A stretch of 47,514 nucleotides of DNA from Cupriavidus gilardii (GCF_013314895.1 NZ_JABTYE010000031.1:1-47514); one strand, 5' to 3'; counted from the stretch's first letter, positions 9,193-19,083 are shown. Numbers and translations: made by a program. The notes: generated from the letters alone by a model not told the origin.

Positions 9193-9335
9193 GGCGGCTT
9201 GCCTCGTGCGGGTTCGCGCCGCTTGGTGCCGATTCGGTGCGATAGCCCACCACCGATCGCCGGCCAGGCCCCCCCGACATCGGTGGGGCGCCCGCCACGG
9301 CCTGTAGAATGGCGGCCATTCAAGGAGGAAACCCC

Positions 9336-10352
<1,017 letters not shown>

Positions 10353-10370
10353 GTCGTCCGTTGGCGCGGC

Positions 10371-10432
10371 GGCCGGCCCTGCATGGGCCGGCCCGCCAGA
10401 GGGGCCGACCGGCATTGCCGGCGGCCCTTTTT
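10371..10432 (+). terminator. fbp terminator (two hairpins, second with T-run)
   Basis: A first hairpin (GGCCGGCCC 10371-10379 with GGGCCGGCC 10385-10393) is followed by a second, GGGCCG-A-CCGGC (10402-10413) with GCCGGCGGCCC (10417-10427), and TTTTT at 10428-10432. The second is a standard intrinsic terminator. Confidence 0.85.
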
Positions 10433-10530
10433 GTTTCCGCAGCGGAAATCAGAATCCGCTCATTTCCCCCATCCTGCCTGGCCACTACCCTGCTGTTTTC
10501 TCCATCCAGACAGGCAGCAAGGAAACACCG

Positions 10531-10962
10531 ATGGCCCCCCTCTCCGATATCGGCGCCCGCTACGCCATCACCCCACCGATCGACCCGCCCGCCACCGCCA
10601 TCACACCGGCAAACCCGCCCTGCGGTGAATCCCCGATCGAACGCCCCGCGGTGCAGGCTCTGGCCATCAGACTGAACGAAGCGCTGGACGTTGCGCTGCA
10701 TTACGGCCTCAGCGACGGCATCGATATCCACGTCTGCGATCTGCGCCAGCTGGCCAACTGGGGCGTGCCGATCAGCGAGCAGGAACGCGAGCTGTACTTC
10801 TATCCGTGGACCATCGACGCATCGGACCCGGTGTTTCCGGTCACGCTGGTTCGTCTGCGCGAATTCATCGCTGCGATCGACGGCCTGCTGACCGCCTTGG
10901 CGCGGCCGGACGAGCCCATGCCTGCCCATCCCGCCTCGCCCACCGGCCGCACCTTCGGCTGA
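10531..10962 (+). CDS. Unknown protein A, paralogue of the gene at 11318
   Basis: 143-residue soluble protein of no family I recognise. ATG 10531 has an AAGGAA site (10519-10524) at good distance. The first ~45 residues are Pro/Ala-rich and probably flexible; the core (about 46-125) is predicted mixed alpha/beta with a clear VCDLRQLANW motif and a PVTLVRLREFI segment. The gene at 11318 aligns with it along the core: both share VxALAxRL, DLRQxxNW, a YF pair, ID and PVTL, about a third of positions over ~80 residues by eye. The two copies flank a tRNA-Thr gene. No signal peptide, membrane segment or catalytic motif is visible. Confidence 0.65.
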   Translation: MAPLSDIGARYAITPPIDPPATAITPANPPCGESPIERPAVQALAIRLNEALDVALHYGLSDGIDIHVCDLRQLANWGVPISEQERELYFYPWTIDASDPVFPVTLVRLREFIAAIDGLLTALARPDEPMPAHPASPTGRTFG

Positions 10963-11003
10963 CCGCCGCCCGCGGGAACCGTGAAAAAAGTGCGCCGAGG
11001 GGC

Positions 11004-11032
11004 TTCACAGCCGCCTGATCCGCTGCTATTAT
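11004..11032 (+). promoter_or_regulatory. tRNA-Thr promoter
   Basis: TTCACA (11004-11009) and TATTAT (11027-11032) are separated by exactly 17 bp, each one mismatch from the sigma-70 consensus. A GC-rich stretch (TGCGGGC) follows, as usual for stringently controlled stable-RNA promoters. The tRNA starts 35 bp after the -10 box. Confidence 0.78.
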
Positions 11033-11066
11033 TGCGGGCTCTATCCGGTTCCCAACCGGTAGTGTT

Positions 11067-11142
11067 GCCGAAGTAGCTCAGTCGGTAGAGCAGCTCATTC
11101 GTAATGAGAAGGTCGGGGGTTCGATTCCTCTCTTCGGCACCA
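11067..11142 (+). tRNA. tRNA-Thr (CGU anticodon)
   Basis: 76 nt with encoded CCA. The acceptor stem GCCGAAG (11067-11073) pairs with CTTCGGC (11132-11138), discriminator A. The anticodon loop TTCGTAA gives CGU, reading ACG threonine codons. The T arm contains GGTTCGATTCC. It has its own promoter and terminator. Confidence 0.97.
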
Positions 11143-11154
11143 GGTTTCATTGAG

Positions 11155-11188
11155 ATGCCCTTGGATCATTCCAAGGGCATTTTGCTTT
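11155..11188 (+). terminator. tRNA-Thr terminator
   Basis: ATGCCCTTGGA (11155-11165) pairs perfectly with TCCAAGGGCAT (11170-11180) around a TCAT loop, followed by TTTTGCTTT. It ends the tRNA transcript 12 bp after the CCA. Confidence 0.9.
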
Positions 11189-11317
11189 GAGGCGTCCCTG
11201 TTTTGCGCTGGGGGACCGACGTCCCTTCCCTCCCGACCATCTCTTTCAGAATCCGCCCAACGCCATGCGCGCCGGCGACGGATAAGCTCGAACCTCCTCC
11301 ACCCGCTCGAGCTCCCC

Positions 11318-11752
11318 ATGAATCCGATCCCACCGCCCCAGCACGCCTACGCCACTGGCAACGCCTCCTTGTTCGCAACCACTCCTGCGCCGAATGTTGA
11401 CGCCATGTCTGAACAGCCCGCCGTCGGCACGCACAACGCCCCACCGCATTGCACCGAAGTGCGGGCCCTTGCAACGCGGCTGGACCAGGCCATAGCCAAC
11501 GCCGGCTCGGACGATCCCAATGCCTTTGTCATCGTGCGCCTCGCCGACCTTCGTCAAATGGATAACTGGCGCATCACGATCCACGGCGAAACACTCCGCA
11601 GCTATTTCGATCTCGGATCGATCGACGATGTGGAGCAGCGCTATCCGGTGACGCTGGATGAGGCGCGATGGCTGCGCCGCGCTGTTGCGGCTTTGAACGA
11701 TAGCGGTTGCCGCTCCGCAAGCCGCGGTGCGCCTTGGCGCCGGATGGTCTGA
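11318..11752 (+). CDS. Unknown protein B, paralogue of the gene at 10531
   Basis: 144 residues from ATG 11318; a shorter form from ATG 11405 (115 aa) is possible, and neither start has a strong ribosome site. I prefer 11318 because the N-terminus then has the same length and Pro-rich character as protein A. The shared core includes VRALATRL, ADLRQMDNW, a YF pair and YPVTLDEARWL. The last 20 residues are basic and unlike protein A. Its position just after a tRNA terminator suggests an independent, perhaps weak, promoter. Function unknown; it looks like an ancient duplicate, not a recent one, since DNA identity is low. Confidence 0.6.
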   Translation: MNPIPPPQHAYATGNASLFATTPAPNVDAMSEQPAVGTHNAPPHCTEVRALATRLDQAIANAGSDDPNAFVIVRLADLRQMDNWRITIHGETLRSYFDLGSIDDVEQRYPVTLDEARWLRRAVAALNDSGCRSASRGAPWRRMV

Positions 11753-11928
11753 GCGAATGGCGAACATGCCCGACGCAGAAGGACAGCTCGGTCGAACTTG
11801 GCCGGCTCTATCGCATGACCCCCACCCCGGTCAACCCCACTTTTCGGCCCCCACTTTTGGGGAGCGCCTTGCTAATATCCCGCGCGGCTTCGGCCGACAA
11901 AAACAAGGGTGAATAACAAGGAAAAGAG

Positions 11929-12942
11929 ATGAGAAATTGGACGGGATTTACCGCGGCCGCGTTGGCACTCGCGGCACTGAGCGGGTGCGGCGGTGGTGGT
12001 GGTGATGAAGGCGGCAGCAACGACACGGGCTTCCAGCTGTCAGCCAGCCTCGATGGCACGCCGATCACCGGCTTTGCGCTGAAGGACGGCGGCACCACGA
12101 CGCTCAATATCGCGTCCGGGCAGGAAGTACGACTGACCGCCAGCAACGGCGTGACGTGGACAGCCAGCATGGAGAAGACCACGGTCCAGCCAAAGAGCCA
12201 GAACAGTGCGGTGTGGGACGCCGTGCTGATCAGCCCGGAAGGCGGCACGGTCACGCTGGTGGCCAAGTCCGCCGCCGATGCGAGCAAGCTGGCGACGATC
12301 CGTATCGAGGTACCGCCGCACCGCTATGCGCGCGTAGCGACCAAGGTGGGAGAAACGACGTTGTGGCGCGAGCAGGGGACGAATGTCGACGGGTCGCCCT
12401 TCGACCGCACCTATCGCGACACAACCGAGGCGGTCGACGCCCAGGGCGGCTTCACAATGAACCGCTATAACGTCAGCGGCACGCTGACCGATACCTTCCT
12501 CAATAATGCCGACCGCAACCGCACGGCGCGCATCCGCGCAGACAATCCGACCCAGACCTGCACCTTCACGCCGAAGCGCGAGCATTTCCAATACCCGATG
12601 TTCGTCGGCAAGACCTGGCAGTCGGGCTGGCAGTATCAATGCGGCGCGTATCACGAAACCGCCGCGCTCGAAGCTAATGTGGAAGCGTTCGAACGCGTCG
12701 CCGTCGGCAGCGAAACATTCGATACGCTGCGCATCAAGTATGGCGTGGCCTTCACCAATTCGAACGATGGCAAACTGGCCAACGGCGTGACCGGCAATGC
12801 CGCCTACCGGATGGACTACCGCTGCTGGTGGGCCACCGAGCTGGGTCGTGCAGTCAAGTGCGAGTTCGACTACAGCTATGTCGGCATCGCGCCGGCGGAC
12901 TATTACCGTCACTACACGCAGACCGCGCTGTCCCTGCAATAA
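11929..12942 (+). CDS. Unknown lipoprotein, 337 aa
   Basis: An AAGGAAAAG ribosome site precedes ATG 11929. The signal peptide ends in the lipobox ALSGC (Cys 20), followed by a Gly-rich linker (GGGGGDEGG) typical of surface or periplasmic lipoproteins. Residues ~35-130 resemble an Ig-like beta domain (IASGQEVRLTASNGVTWTAS...). The rest includes paired cysteines (near 209, 231, 293 and 303) that could form disulfides, and aromatic-rich C-terminal repeats of Tyr and Trp. I do not recognise a named family. The gene stands alone, between the unknown protein B gene and a bidirectional terminator, and its function cannot be inferred from neighbours. Confidence 0.72.
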   Translation: MRNWTGFTAAALALAALSGCGGGGGDEGGSNDTGFQLSASLDGTPITGFALKDGGTTTLNIASGQEVRLTASNGVTWTASMEKTTVQPKSQNSAVWDAVLISPEGGTVTLVAKSAADASKLATIRIEVPPHRYARVATKVGETTLWREQGTNVDGSPFDRTYRDTTEAVDAQGGFTMNRYNVSGTLTDTFLNNADRNRTARIRADNPTQTCTFTPKREHFQYPMFVGKTWQSGWQYQCGAYHETAALEANVEAFERVAVGSETFDTLRIKYGVAFTNSNDGKLANGVTGNAAYRMDYRCWWATELGRAVKCEFDYSYVGIAPADYYRHYTQTALSLQ

Positions 12943-12975
12943 GAGGGGCGCCTGCGCGCGACTCGCGAGCAAGGA

Positions 12976-13003
12976 AAGAAGCGGCGCCCTGGCGCCGCTT
13001 CTT
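12976..13003. terminator. Bidirectional terminator between convergent genes
   Basis: AAGAAGCGGCGCC (12976-12988) is the exact reverse complement of GGCGCCGCTTCTT (12991-13003). It separates the lipoprotein gene from the convergent DUF342 gene, whose stop codon overlaps its right edge. Confidence 0.75.
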
Positions 13004-14643
13004 CATTCCCGCACCACCCCGATCCCATCGCCGACCAGCCGCAGCTCCACCTTCGGCATATCTTCCATCACGCGCATGCTCTTCTGGCCGATCGTCACGC
13101 TGACGCCGCCGTGCACGCGCTTGCCGACCACCACGGCGGCATCCGGGCGCGGGTGCAGCTGCTCGGTCAGCCTGGCCAGATGCGCGTCGGTGTCGAGCAT
13201 GTCGCGCGTGTACTTGAACAGGGTGGCGCGCGCCTTCTCGCGCAGTTCCGGCGTGGCCCGCTCGGGATTCTTGGCGAAGAAGGCCAGTAGCTGCTGGATC
13301 TTGCCCTGCTCCTGTTCCTGCCGGCGCTTTTCCGCCTCGAGCGCGGCCTTCTCGGCGTCGGCATAGGGGTTCAGGCCGACATGGATGGCGGTAGCGGTAC
13401 CGGCCGGCGCGCCCAGCGTCCCGGCACGGACCGCATGCCAGGCGCGGCAGCGCCCGCCGGTGATATTGCCGCTGCCGACGGCAGGGTCGCCTGCGGTGAC
13501 GGTCTCGCCCGCCGCGACATCGCTCTGGCGAATGCCGCTGTCGACGGTGACGGTCGTGCCCGCTTCGACCACCGCGTTTTCGATGAAGCGAGCGTGCACC
13601 GACCCCTTGCACTGGATCCGTGCAACGGCGCTGGCCGGGTCGTGCGGCCCCTCGGATTTGCCGATGATGCCGCCGCTGACGACCACATTGCCGCCGGCCT
13701 CGACATGAGCGGCCTCGATGGTGCCGCCCACGATCACGTCGCCCGCCACGCGCACCGACATGCCGGTCTTGATATCGCCGCTGACGCGCAGCGTGCCCTC
13801 GAACGCGATATTGCCGGAGTGCATGTCGACCGCGTCCACCGCGACCACCGGGTTGACGCTGACGCCGCGCGCGCGCACCGAAGGCACGCCCGCCACCGTC
13901 GCCACCAGCAGATTGGGATCCTTCTGATCATGATCAACGCCTGTCAGGCGTTCGGCGAACGGCGTGTCGGCGACCTCCGGGGCCGGCAACACGCGGCCAA
14001 ACACGTCCTGCCCGGCGGTGCCCGGCACGGCCGGGATACGCCGCATCAGATGCGTGCCGGGCTGGACCAGCAACAGGTTGCCAAGCTCGCGCAGATCGAT
14101 GCGGGCGTGGTCGTCCTCGGTGCCGCCGCGACGCGGTTCGAGCAGATTGACAAAGCGCGCCGGCGTGCCGCGCGTCGGTGCCGTGCCGTGCACGATGGCA
14201 AGGTCATCGCAACGTCCCGCGGCAAAGGCCTCGGACAGCGCCGCCTCGTCGACCGGCAGCTTGATGCCGCGGCCGGCCAGCACGATACGCACATCGTTGG
14301 GCTGCACGGCGCGGCCGCCTTCCGGCGGCCATAGCGTCAGGCGCACCGTCAGCGAATCGGCGTCGATATCGATCTCGAAATAGCCATCGACCAGCTCGCC
14401 GACTACGGCTTCGGCCGGTGGCCCGTCGCGATGGCAGGCCAGCAAGAATGCCGCGATGGCGTGCTCGTCGAGCCTGGCGTGCGCCCAGCCCTGTGCATCG
14501 AGGGCAGCCATCAGGGCAGCGCGGTCTGGCGGCCCGCCGGGGCTGGGACCCTCGGCCTCCGCCGGTACCTCGTACCGCGCCCGGACCGTCTTGTCCGTGT
14601 TCTCCACCCACACCCGTACAAGCGAAGCTGCTGCGTCACCCAT
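13003..14643 (-). CDS. DUF342 / FapA family protein
   Basis: 546 residues. ATG 14643 follows GGAGGACGCG. The N-terminal ~170 residues form the variable FapA N-region; the middle (about 190-430) is the glycine/valine-rich repeated beta-helix of FapA (runs such as GTLRVSGDIKTGMSVRVAGD and VEAGGNVVVSGGIIG); a charged coiled coil follows (EKAALEAEKRRQEQEQGK, about 432-450), then a C-terminal domain with MRVMEDMPKVELRLVGDGI. FapA proteins in Vibrio affect polar flagellar assembly, but there is no flagellar gene here, so that role is not supported by context. It is divergent from the methyltransferase gene, with ~210 bp between them. Confidence 0.85.
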   Translation of the reverse strand: MGDAAASLVRVWVENTDKTVRARYEVPAEAEGPSPGGPPDRAALMAALDAQGWAHARLDEHAIAAFLLACHRDGPPAEAVVGELVDGYFEIDIDADSLTVRLTLWPPEGGRAVQPNDVRIVLAGRGIKLPVDEAALSEAFAAGRCDDLAIVHGTAPTRGTPARFVNLLEPRRGGTEDDHARIDLRELGNLLLVQPGTHLMRRIPAVPGTAGQDVFGRVLPAPEVADTPFAERLTGVDHDQKDPNLLVATVAGVPSVRARGVSVNPVVAVDAVDMHSGNIAFEGTLRVSGDIKTGMSVRVAGDVIVGGTIEAAHVEAGGNVVVSGGIIGKSEGPHDPASAVARIQCKGSVHARFIENAVVEAGTTVTVDSGIRQSDVAAGETVTAGDPAVGSGNITGGRCRAWHAVRAGTLGAPAGTATAIHVGLNPYADAEKAALEAEKRRQEQEQGKIQQLLAFFAKNPERATPELREKARATLFKYTRDMLDTDAHLARLTEQLHPRPDAAVVVGKRVHGGVSVTIGQKSMRVMEDMPKVELRLVGDGIGVVRE

Positions 14644-14855
14644 CGCGTCCTCCAGCCGTGTGCCTTTGATTTATCGTTGTTGTTGAAGGCGGCGCCGAGT
14701 CGGCATGCCGCCTGTCCGTCACCTACGGCGGATTTCGGCAAAACTTTAGGCAAATTTTTTCTGGACGCCTTCCGGTAAACTGTCGCCCTGCCTGCCCGAG
14801 CGCGCGGCGCCGCCAGACGCGGCGCGTCAGCACCGGGCCAACCCCGCCGTATCCC

Positions 14856-15683
14856 ATGTCGAACACCCACGAAATTCGTCCCGGCCAGTCGATCGAACTG
14901 CTCAAGGAACTCCATATCCTGACCCGCGACGGCAAGATGAATCAGGACAGCCGCCGCAAGCTCAAGCAGGTCTACCACCTCTATCAGTTCATCGAGCCGC
15001 TGTTGCAGGACCTCAAGCGCGACCATGCCGACCTGACGCTGGTCGACCATGGCGCGGGCAAGTCGTATCTCGGCTTCATCCTCTACGATCTGTTCTTCAA
15101 GACGCAGCAGGACCGCTCTCACATCTATGGCATCGAGACGCGCGAGGAACTGGTGCGCTCGTCGACCGCGCTCGCCGAGCGGCTCGGTTTTCCGGGCATG
15201 TCGTTCCTGAATCTGTCGGTGGCGGAATCGATCACCTCGGAGCGGCTGCCCCCCACGGTGGACATGGTCACCGCGCTGCATGCCTGCAATACCGCGACCG
15301 ACGACGCGATCCGCTTCGCCCTGACCAAGCGCGCCAAATACATCGTCGTGGTGCCCTGCTGCCAGGCCGAGGTGGCCGCCGTGCTGCGCAGGAACAAGTC
15401 GAAGACGCTCGGCAATCCGCTGACCGAAATCTGGCGCCATCCGCTGCATACGCGCGAATTCGGCAGCCAGGTCACCAACGTGCTGCGCTGCCTGCAGTTG
15501 GAAGCGCACGGCTATCAGGTCACCGTGACCGAGCTGGTCGGTTGGGAACACTCGATGAAGAACGAGCTGATCGTCGCGCAGTACAAGGACCTGCCGCGCC
15601 GGCGACCGGCCGAGCGGCTGGCTCACGTGCTGGAGACGCTGGGGCTGGAGGAAATGCGCGAGCGGTTTTTCACGCCGGCCTGA
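14856..15683 (+). CDS. SAM-dependent methyltransferase (Methyltransf_32-like)
   Basis: 275-residue cytoplasmic protein. The SAM-binding motif VDHGAGKSYLGF is at about 63-74 and a second conserved block LHACNTATDD at 141-150, followed by IVVVPCCQAE at about 163-172. This LHAC...PCCQ combination is the hallmark of the family that includes the eukaryotic RRNAD1/METTL25-type methyltransferases; the bacterial substrate is not known to me, with RNA or a small molecule both possible. ATG 14856 is the only start that keeps the N-terminal helix; a TAAACT hexamer ~80 bp upstream may be a -10 box. It converges on the DUF1415 gene with a 39-bp gap. Confidence 0.8.
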   Translation: MSNTHEIRPGQSIELLKELHILTRDGKMNQDSRRKLKQVYHLYQFIEPLLQDLKRDHADLTLVDHGAGKSYLGFILYDLFFKTQQDRSHIYGIETREELVRSSTALAERLGFPGMSFLNLSVAESITSERLPPTVDMVTALHACNTATDDAIRFALTKRAKYIVVVPCCQAEVAAVLRRNKSKTLGNPLTEIWRHPLHTREFGSQVTNVLRCLQLEAHGYQVTVTELVGWEHSMKNELIVAQYKDLPRRRPAERLAHVLETLGLEEMRERFFTPA

Positions 15684-15722
15684 GTTTCGGCAGCGCCAGC
15701 GGCGGCGCGCGTTCACCCGCGC

Positions 15723-16283
15723 TTACTGCGGTTCGTCGCCCGCCATCCAGCGCCGCCAGCCTTCATGGCCGAGCCGGCGCATCGTCTCCTCGTTGCGCTC
15801 GTAGATATCCGCCGCATCGGGAAAGGCTTCGACCGCGCGCTCGATGCTGTCTTCGCGCAGCAGATGCAGGATCGGATACGGCGCGCGGTTGGTGTAGTTC
15901 TCGATATCGTCCGCGTCGGTGCCGGCGAACTGGTATTGCGGATGGAAGCTGGCGATCTGCAGCACGCCGGACAGGCCGAGGCTGTCGAGCAGGCGCTCGG
16001 CCAGATAGAGGAAATCGTTGTAGTCGGCGAAGTCCGCCAGCATCCGGGGGACGATCAGCAGCGTGGTGTCGATGCGCGCGGGATCGGCCTGCGCCAGCCC
16101 CTTCAGCTCGGTCTCCAGCGTGTCGAGCAGCGCCTCGGCATCGGTCGCGTCGCAGACCACGTAGCGGATTTGTTCCTTGACGTACACGCTCTTGGCGAAC
16201 GGGCACAGATTGAGCCCGATCACCGCGCGCGTCAGCCAGTGACGCGTGGCCTCCAGAATCGTCTGCCGCTCCGACGGCGACAT
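15723..16283 (-). CDS. DUF1415 protein
   Basis: 186 residues, recognised from RAVIGLNLCPFAKSVY (about 19-34), TTLLIVPRMLADFADYNDFL, IASFHPQYQFAGT and TNRAPYPILHLLRE, all conserved blocks of DUF1415. The conserved Cys in LNLCPFAK and the Asp/His residues suggest an enzyme, but no reaction is established. It starts 3 bp after the stop of the FAD dehydrogenase gene, so its ribosome site lies within that gene and the two are almost certainly co-transcribed and probably translationally coupled. Confidence 0.88.
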   Translation of the reverse strand: MSPSERQTILEATRHWLTRAVIGLNLCPFAKSVYVKEQIRYVVCDATDAEALLDTLETELKGLAQADPARIDTTLLIVPRMLADFADYNDFLYLAERLLDSLGLSGVLQIASFHPQYQFAGTDADDIENYTNRAPYPILHLLREDSIERAVEAFPDAADIYERNEETMRRLGHEGWRRWMAGDEPQ

Positions 16284-16286
16284 CGC

Positions 16287-17921
16287 TCAGGCCGCCTTGC
16301 CGACCCGGCCGACGATATCGAGCGCCACCGCCTCGGCGACCTCGATGCCGTCGATCGCCGCGGAATAGATGCCCCCCGCGTAGCCGGCGCCCTCGCCGGC
16401 CGGATAGAGGCCGGCGACATTGACGCTCTGGTAGTCGTCCTTGCGCCGGATGCGCAGCGGCGACGACGTCCGCGTTTCGACGCCGGTCAGCACGGCGTCG
16501 TCCATCGCGAAGCCGGGCACCTGTCGTTCGAACGCCGGCAGCGCCTCGCGAATCGCCTCGATCACGTAGTCGGGCAGCGCGGTGCTCAGATCGGTCGGCG
16601 TCACGCCCGGCTTGTACGACGGCTCGACCGTGCCCAGCGCGGTGGACGGCCGCCGCGCCAGGAAGTCGCCGACCAGCTGGCCCGGCGCGCAGTAGTTGCG
16701 CCCGCCGAGTTCGAAGGCGCGCTCTTCCCAATGACGCTGGAAGTCGATGCCGGCCAGCGGCCCGCCCGGGTAGTCGTCGGGCGTGATGCCGACGACGATG
16801 CCGGCATTGGCGTTGCGCTCGGCGCGCTTGTACTGGCTCATGCCGTTGGTGACGACGCGCCCCGGCTCCGACGCAGCCGCGACCACGGTGCCGCCCGGGC
16901 ACATGCAGAAGCTGTACACCGAACGCCCGTTGCTGCAGTGGTGCACGATCTTGTAGTCGGCCGCGCCCAGCAGCTTGTTGCCGGCGAACTTGCCGAAGCG
17001 GCTGCGGTTGATCATGCCCTGCGGATGTTCGATGCGAAAGCCCAGCGAGAACGGCTTGGCTTCCATGAAGACGCCGCGGCGGTACAGCATCTCGAAGGTG
17101 TCGCGGGCGCTGTGGCCCACGGCAAGAATGACCTGCTCGCACGGCAGATAGTCGCCATTGGACAGTTGCAGTCCGCGCACGCGCCCGCCTTCGATGTCGA
17201 TATCGTCCACGCGCATGCCGAAGCGGACTTCGCCACCGAGCGCGAAGATCTCGGCGCGGATGTTCTCCACCATCTTGACCAGCCGGAACGTGCCGATATG
17301 CGGCCGAGCCTTGAACAGGATGTCCTCGGGCGCGCCGGCCTTGACGAATTCGTGCAGCACCTTGCGGCCGTAGTGCTTCGGATCCTTGATCTGGCTATAA
17401 AGCTTGCCGTCCGAGAAGGTCCCCGCCCCGCCCTCGCCGAACTGGACGTTCGACTCGGGATTGAGCACGCTCTTGCGCCACAGACCGAAGGTATCCCGGG
17501 TGCGTTCGCGCACTTCCTTGCCGCGTTCGAGAATGATCGGCCGAAAGCCCATCTGCGCGAGAATCAGCCCGGCCAGCAAGCCGCACGGGCCCATGCCGAT
17601 CACCACCGGACGGGGCGTCGCGGCATGCTGGGGCGCCTGCGCGACGAAGCGATACGTCATGTCCGGCGTCACGCTCCAGTTCGGCTTGCCGGCGATCCGC
17701 TTTCGGGCCGCCTCCTCGTCCTTCTCCTTCAGCGCGATATCGACGATGTAGGTCAGCTTGATATCGGAGCGCTTGCGCGCATCGTGGGCGCGGCGAAAAA
17801 CGGTGAAGGACACCATGCCGTCGCCCTTGACGCCGATCTCGGCCAGCCGCGCGCGGACAGCGGCCTCCAGGTCACTTTCCGAATGGTCGAGGGGGAGCTT
17901 GAGTTCACTGAGGCGTAGCAT
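16287..17921 (-). CDS. FAD-dependent dehydrogenase, COG2509 type
   Basis: 544 residues. The N-terminal ~100 residues form a small alpha/beta domain (LRLSELKLPLDHSESDL...); the dinucleotide-binding turn VVIGMGPCGLLAGL follows at about 108-121, then NVQFGEGGAGTFSDGKL, CMCPGGTVVAAASE and the C-terminal VAGLYPAGEGAGYAGGI FAD motif. These define the uncharacterised FAD-utilising dehydrogenase family; its substrate is unknown. ATG 17921 is preferred to a TTG three codons upstream. It leads a two-gene transcript with the DUF1415 gene. Confidence 0.87.
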   Translation of the reverse strand: MLRLSELKLPLDHSESDLEAAVRARLAEIGVKGDGMVSFTVFRRAHDARKRSDIKLTYIVDIALKEKDEEAARKRIAGKPNWSVTPDMTYRFVAQAPQHAATPRPVVIGMGPCGLLAGLILAQMGFRPIILERGKEVRERTRDTFGLWRKSVLNPESNVQFGEGGAGTFSDGKLYSQIKDPKHYGRKVLHEFVKAGAPEDILFKARPHIGTFRLVKMVENIRAEIFALGGEVRFGMRVDDIDIEGGRVRGLQLSNGDYLPCEQVILAVGHSARDTFEMLYRRGVFMEAKPFSLGFRIEHPQGMINRSRFGKFAGNKLLGAADYKIVHHCSNGRSVYSFCMCPGGTVVAAASEPGRVVTNGMSQYKRAERNANAGIVVGITPDDYPGGPLAGIDFQRHWEERAFELGGRNYCAPGQLVGDFLARRPSTALGTVEPSYKPGVTPTDLSTALPDYVIEAIREALPAFERQVPGFAMDDAVLTGVETRTSSPLRIRRKDDYQSVNVAGLYPAGEGAGYAGGIYSAAIDGIEVAEAVALDIVGRVGKAA

Positions 17922-18036
17922 GGGGGGCAAAGTATTCGGCGGCCGAACGGCGGGTCCGATGGCCGGACCGCAATTCTAAAGCCTTTCGGCCGCGCCGGCC
18001 CCTCGCCGTGGCCGTGGCAGCCGGCCCCGGCGATCA

Positions 18037-19017
18037 TCAATCCTGCGCCGGCACTTGCCCCAGCAGTCCCGCGTAGCGCGCCATGTCGACATTCCCTCCG
18101 GACAGCACGATGCCGACGCGCTTGCCGGCGATCGGCACCTTGGCGGCGAATGCCGCCGCCGCACCCAGGCAGCCCGTCGGTTCGACCACTAGTTTCATGC
18201 GGCCGGCAAAGAAGCGCATCGCTTCGACCAGCTGCGCGTCGCTGACGGTGACGATATCGTCGACCAGCTGCTGCAACACCGGGAAGGTGTATTGCCCCAG
18301 ATGCTGGGTCTGTGCGCCGTCGGCAATCGTGTCCGGCGTGCCGATCTCGACGATGCGCCCGGCGCGCAGGCTTTGCTGGCCGTCGTTGCCCGCTTCCGGC
18401 TCGACGCCGATGATCTTGCAGCCGGGATGCATGGCCCGCGCGGCCACCGCGCTGCCCGACAGCAGACCGCCGCCGCCCAGCGGTACCAGCAGCACGTCGA
18501 GCGGACCGGTCTGCTCGAACAGCTCCTTGACGGCGGTGCCCTGCCCGGCCATCACGTGCGGATGGTCGAACGGCGGGATCAGCGTCAGGCCCTGCTCGCG
18601 CGCCAGCCGCTGGCTGATCTCCTGGCGGTCCTCGGTATAGCGGTCGTACAGCACCACCTCGCCGCCGTAGCCGCGCGTCGCGGCGATCTTCGCCGCGGGG
18701 GCGTCCTTGGGCATCACGATCACCGCGCGCGTGCCGAACAGCCGCGCCGACAGCGCAATGGCCTGTGCGTGGTTACCCGACGAAAACGCTGCGACGCCGG
18801 CGGCGCGCTGCTCGGGCGACAACTGCGCGATCGCGTTGTAGCCCCCGCGGAATTTGAAGGCGCCCATGCGCTGCAGGTTCTCGCATTTGAAGAACAGCCG
18901 CGCGCCGGTTTGCGCGTCGGCGGTGGCCGAAGTGAGCACCGGCGTATGGTGCGCGACGCCGCTGATGCGGCGATGCGCCTCCACGACATCGGTGAACGAG
19001 ATGGCCAGTTGCGTCAT
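18037..19017 (-). CDS. Threonine/serine-type dehydratase (fold-type II PLP enzyme)
   Basis: 326 residues, catalytic domain only, without the ACT regulatory domain of IlvA. The PLP lysine is K55 in MGAFKFRGGYNAI; the substrate loop SSGNHAQA is at 79-86 and the phosphate-binding loop is LGGGGLLSG. It would deaminate threonine, serine or threo-3-hydroxyaspartate to the oxo acid and ammonia. Length and composition fit the 3-hydroxyaspartate/serine-racemase-like branch as well as catabolic threonine dehydratase; sequence reading alone does not settle which. ATG 19017 has AAGGAG ten bases upstream. DUF2917 and a divergent MocR regulator lie just upstream, and the regulator could control it. Confidence 0.85.
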   Translation of the reverse strand: MTQLAISFTDVVEAHRRISGVAHHTPVLTSATADAQTGARLFFKCENLQRMGAFKFRGGYNAIAQLSPEQRAAGVAAFSSGNHAQAIALSARLFGTRAVIVMPKDAPAAKIAATRGYGGEVVLYDRYTEDRQEISQRLAREQGLTLIPPFDHPHVMAGQGTAVKELFEQTGPLDVLLVPLGGGGLLSGSAVAARAMHPGCKIIGVEPEAGNDGQQSLRAGRIVEIGTPDTIADGAQTQHLGQYTFPVLQQLVDDIVTVSDAQLVEAMRFFAGRMKLVVEPTGCLGAAAAFAAKVPIAGKRVGIVLSGGNVDMARYAGLLGQVPAQD

Positions 19018-19083
19018 GGGACAGCACTCCTTGCAGGGGAAGAGGTACGCGGATCGAAGGGGGACCGGCATCGCGCGCCGGCT

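Noticed and set aside
11067..11142. tRNA-Thr as attachment site of an integrated element
   Set aside because: No integrase and no direct repeat of the tRNA 3' end was found in the flanks.
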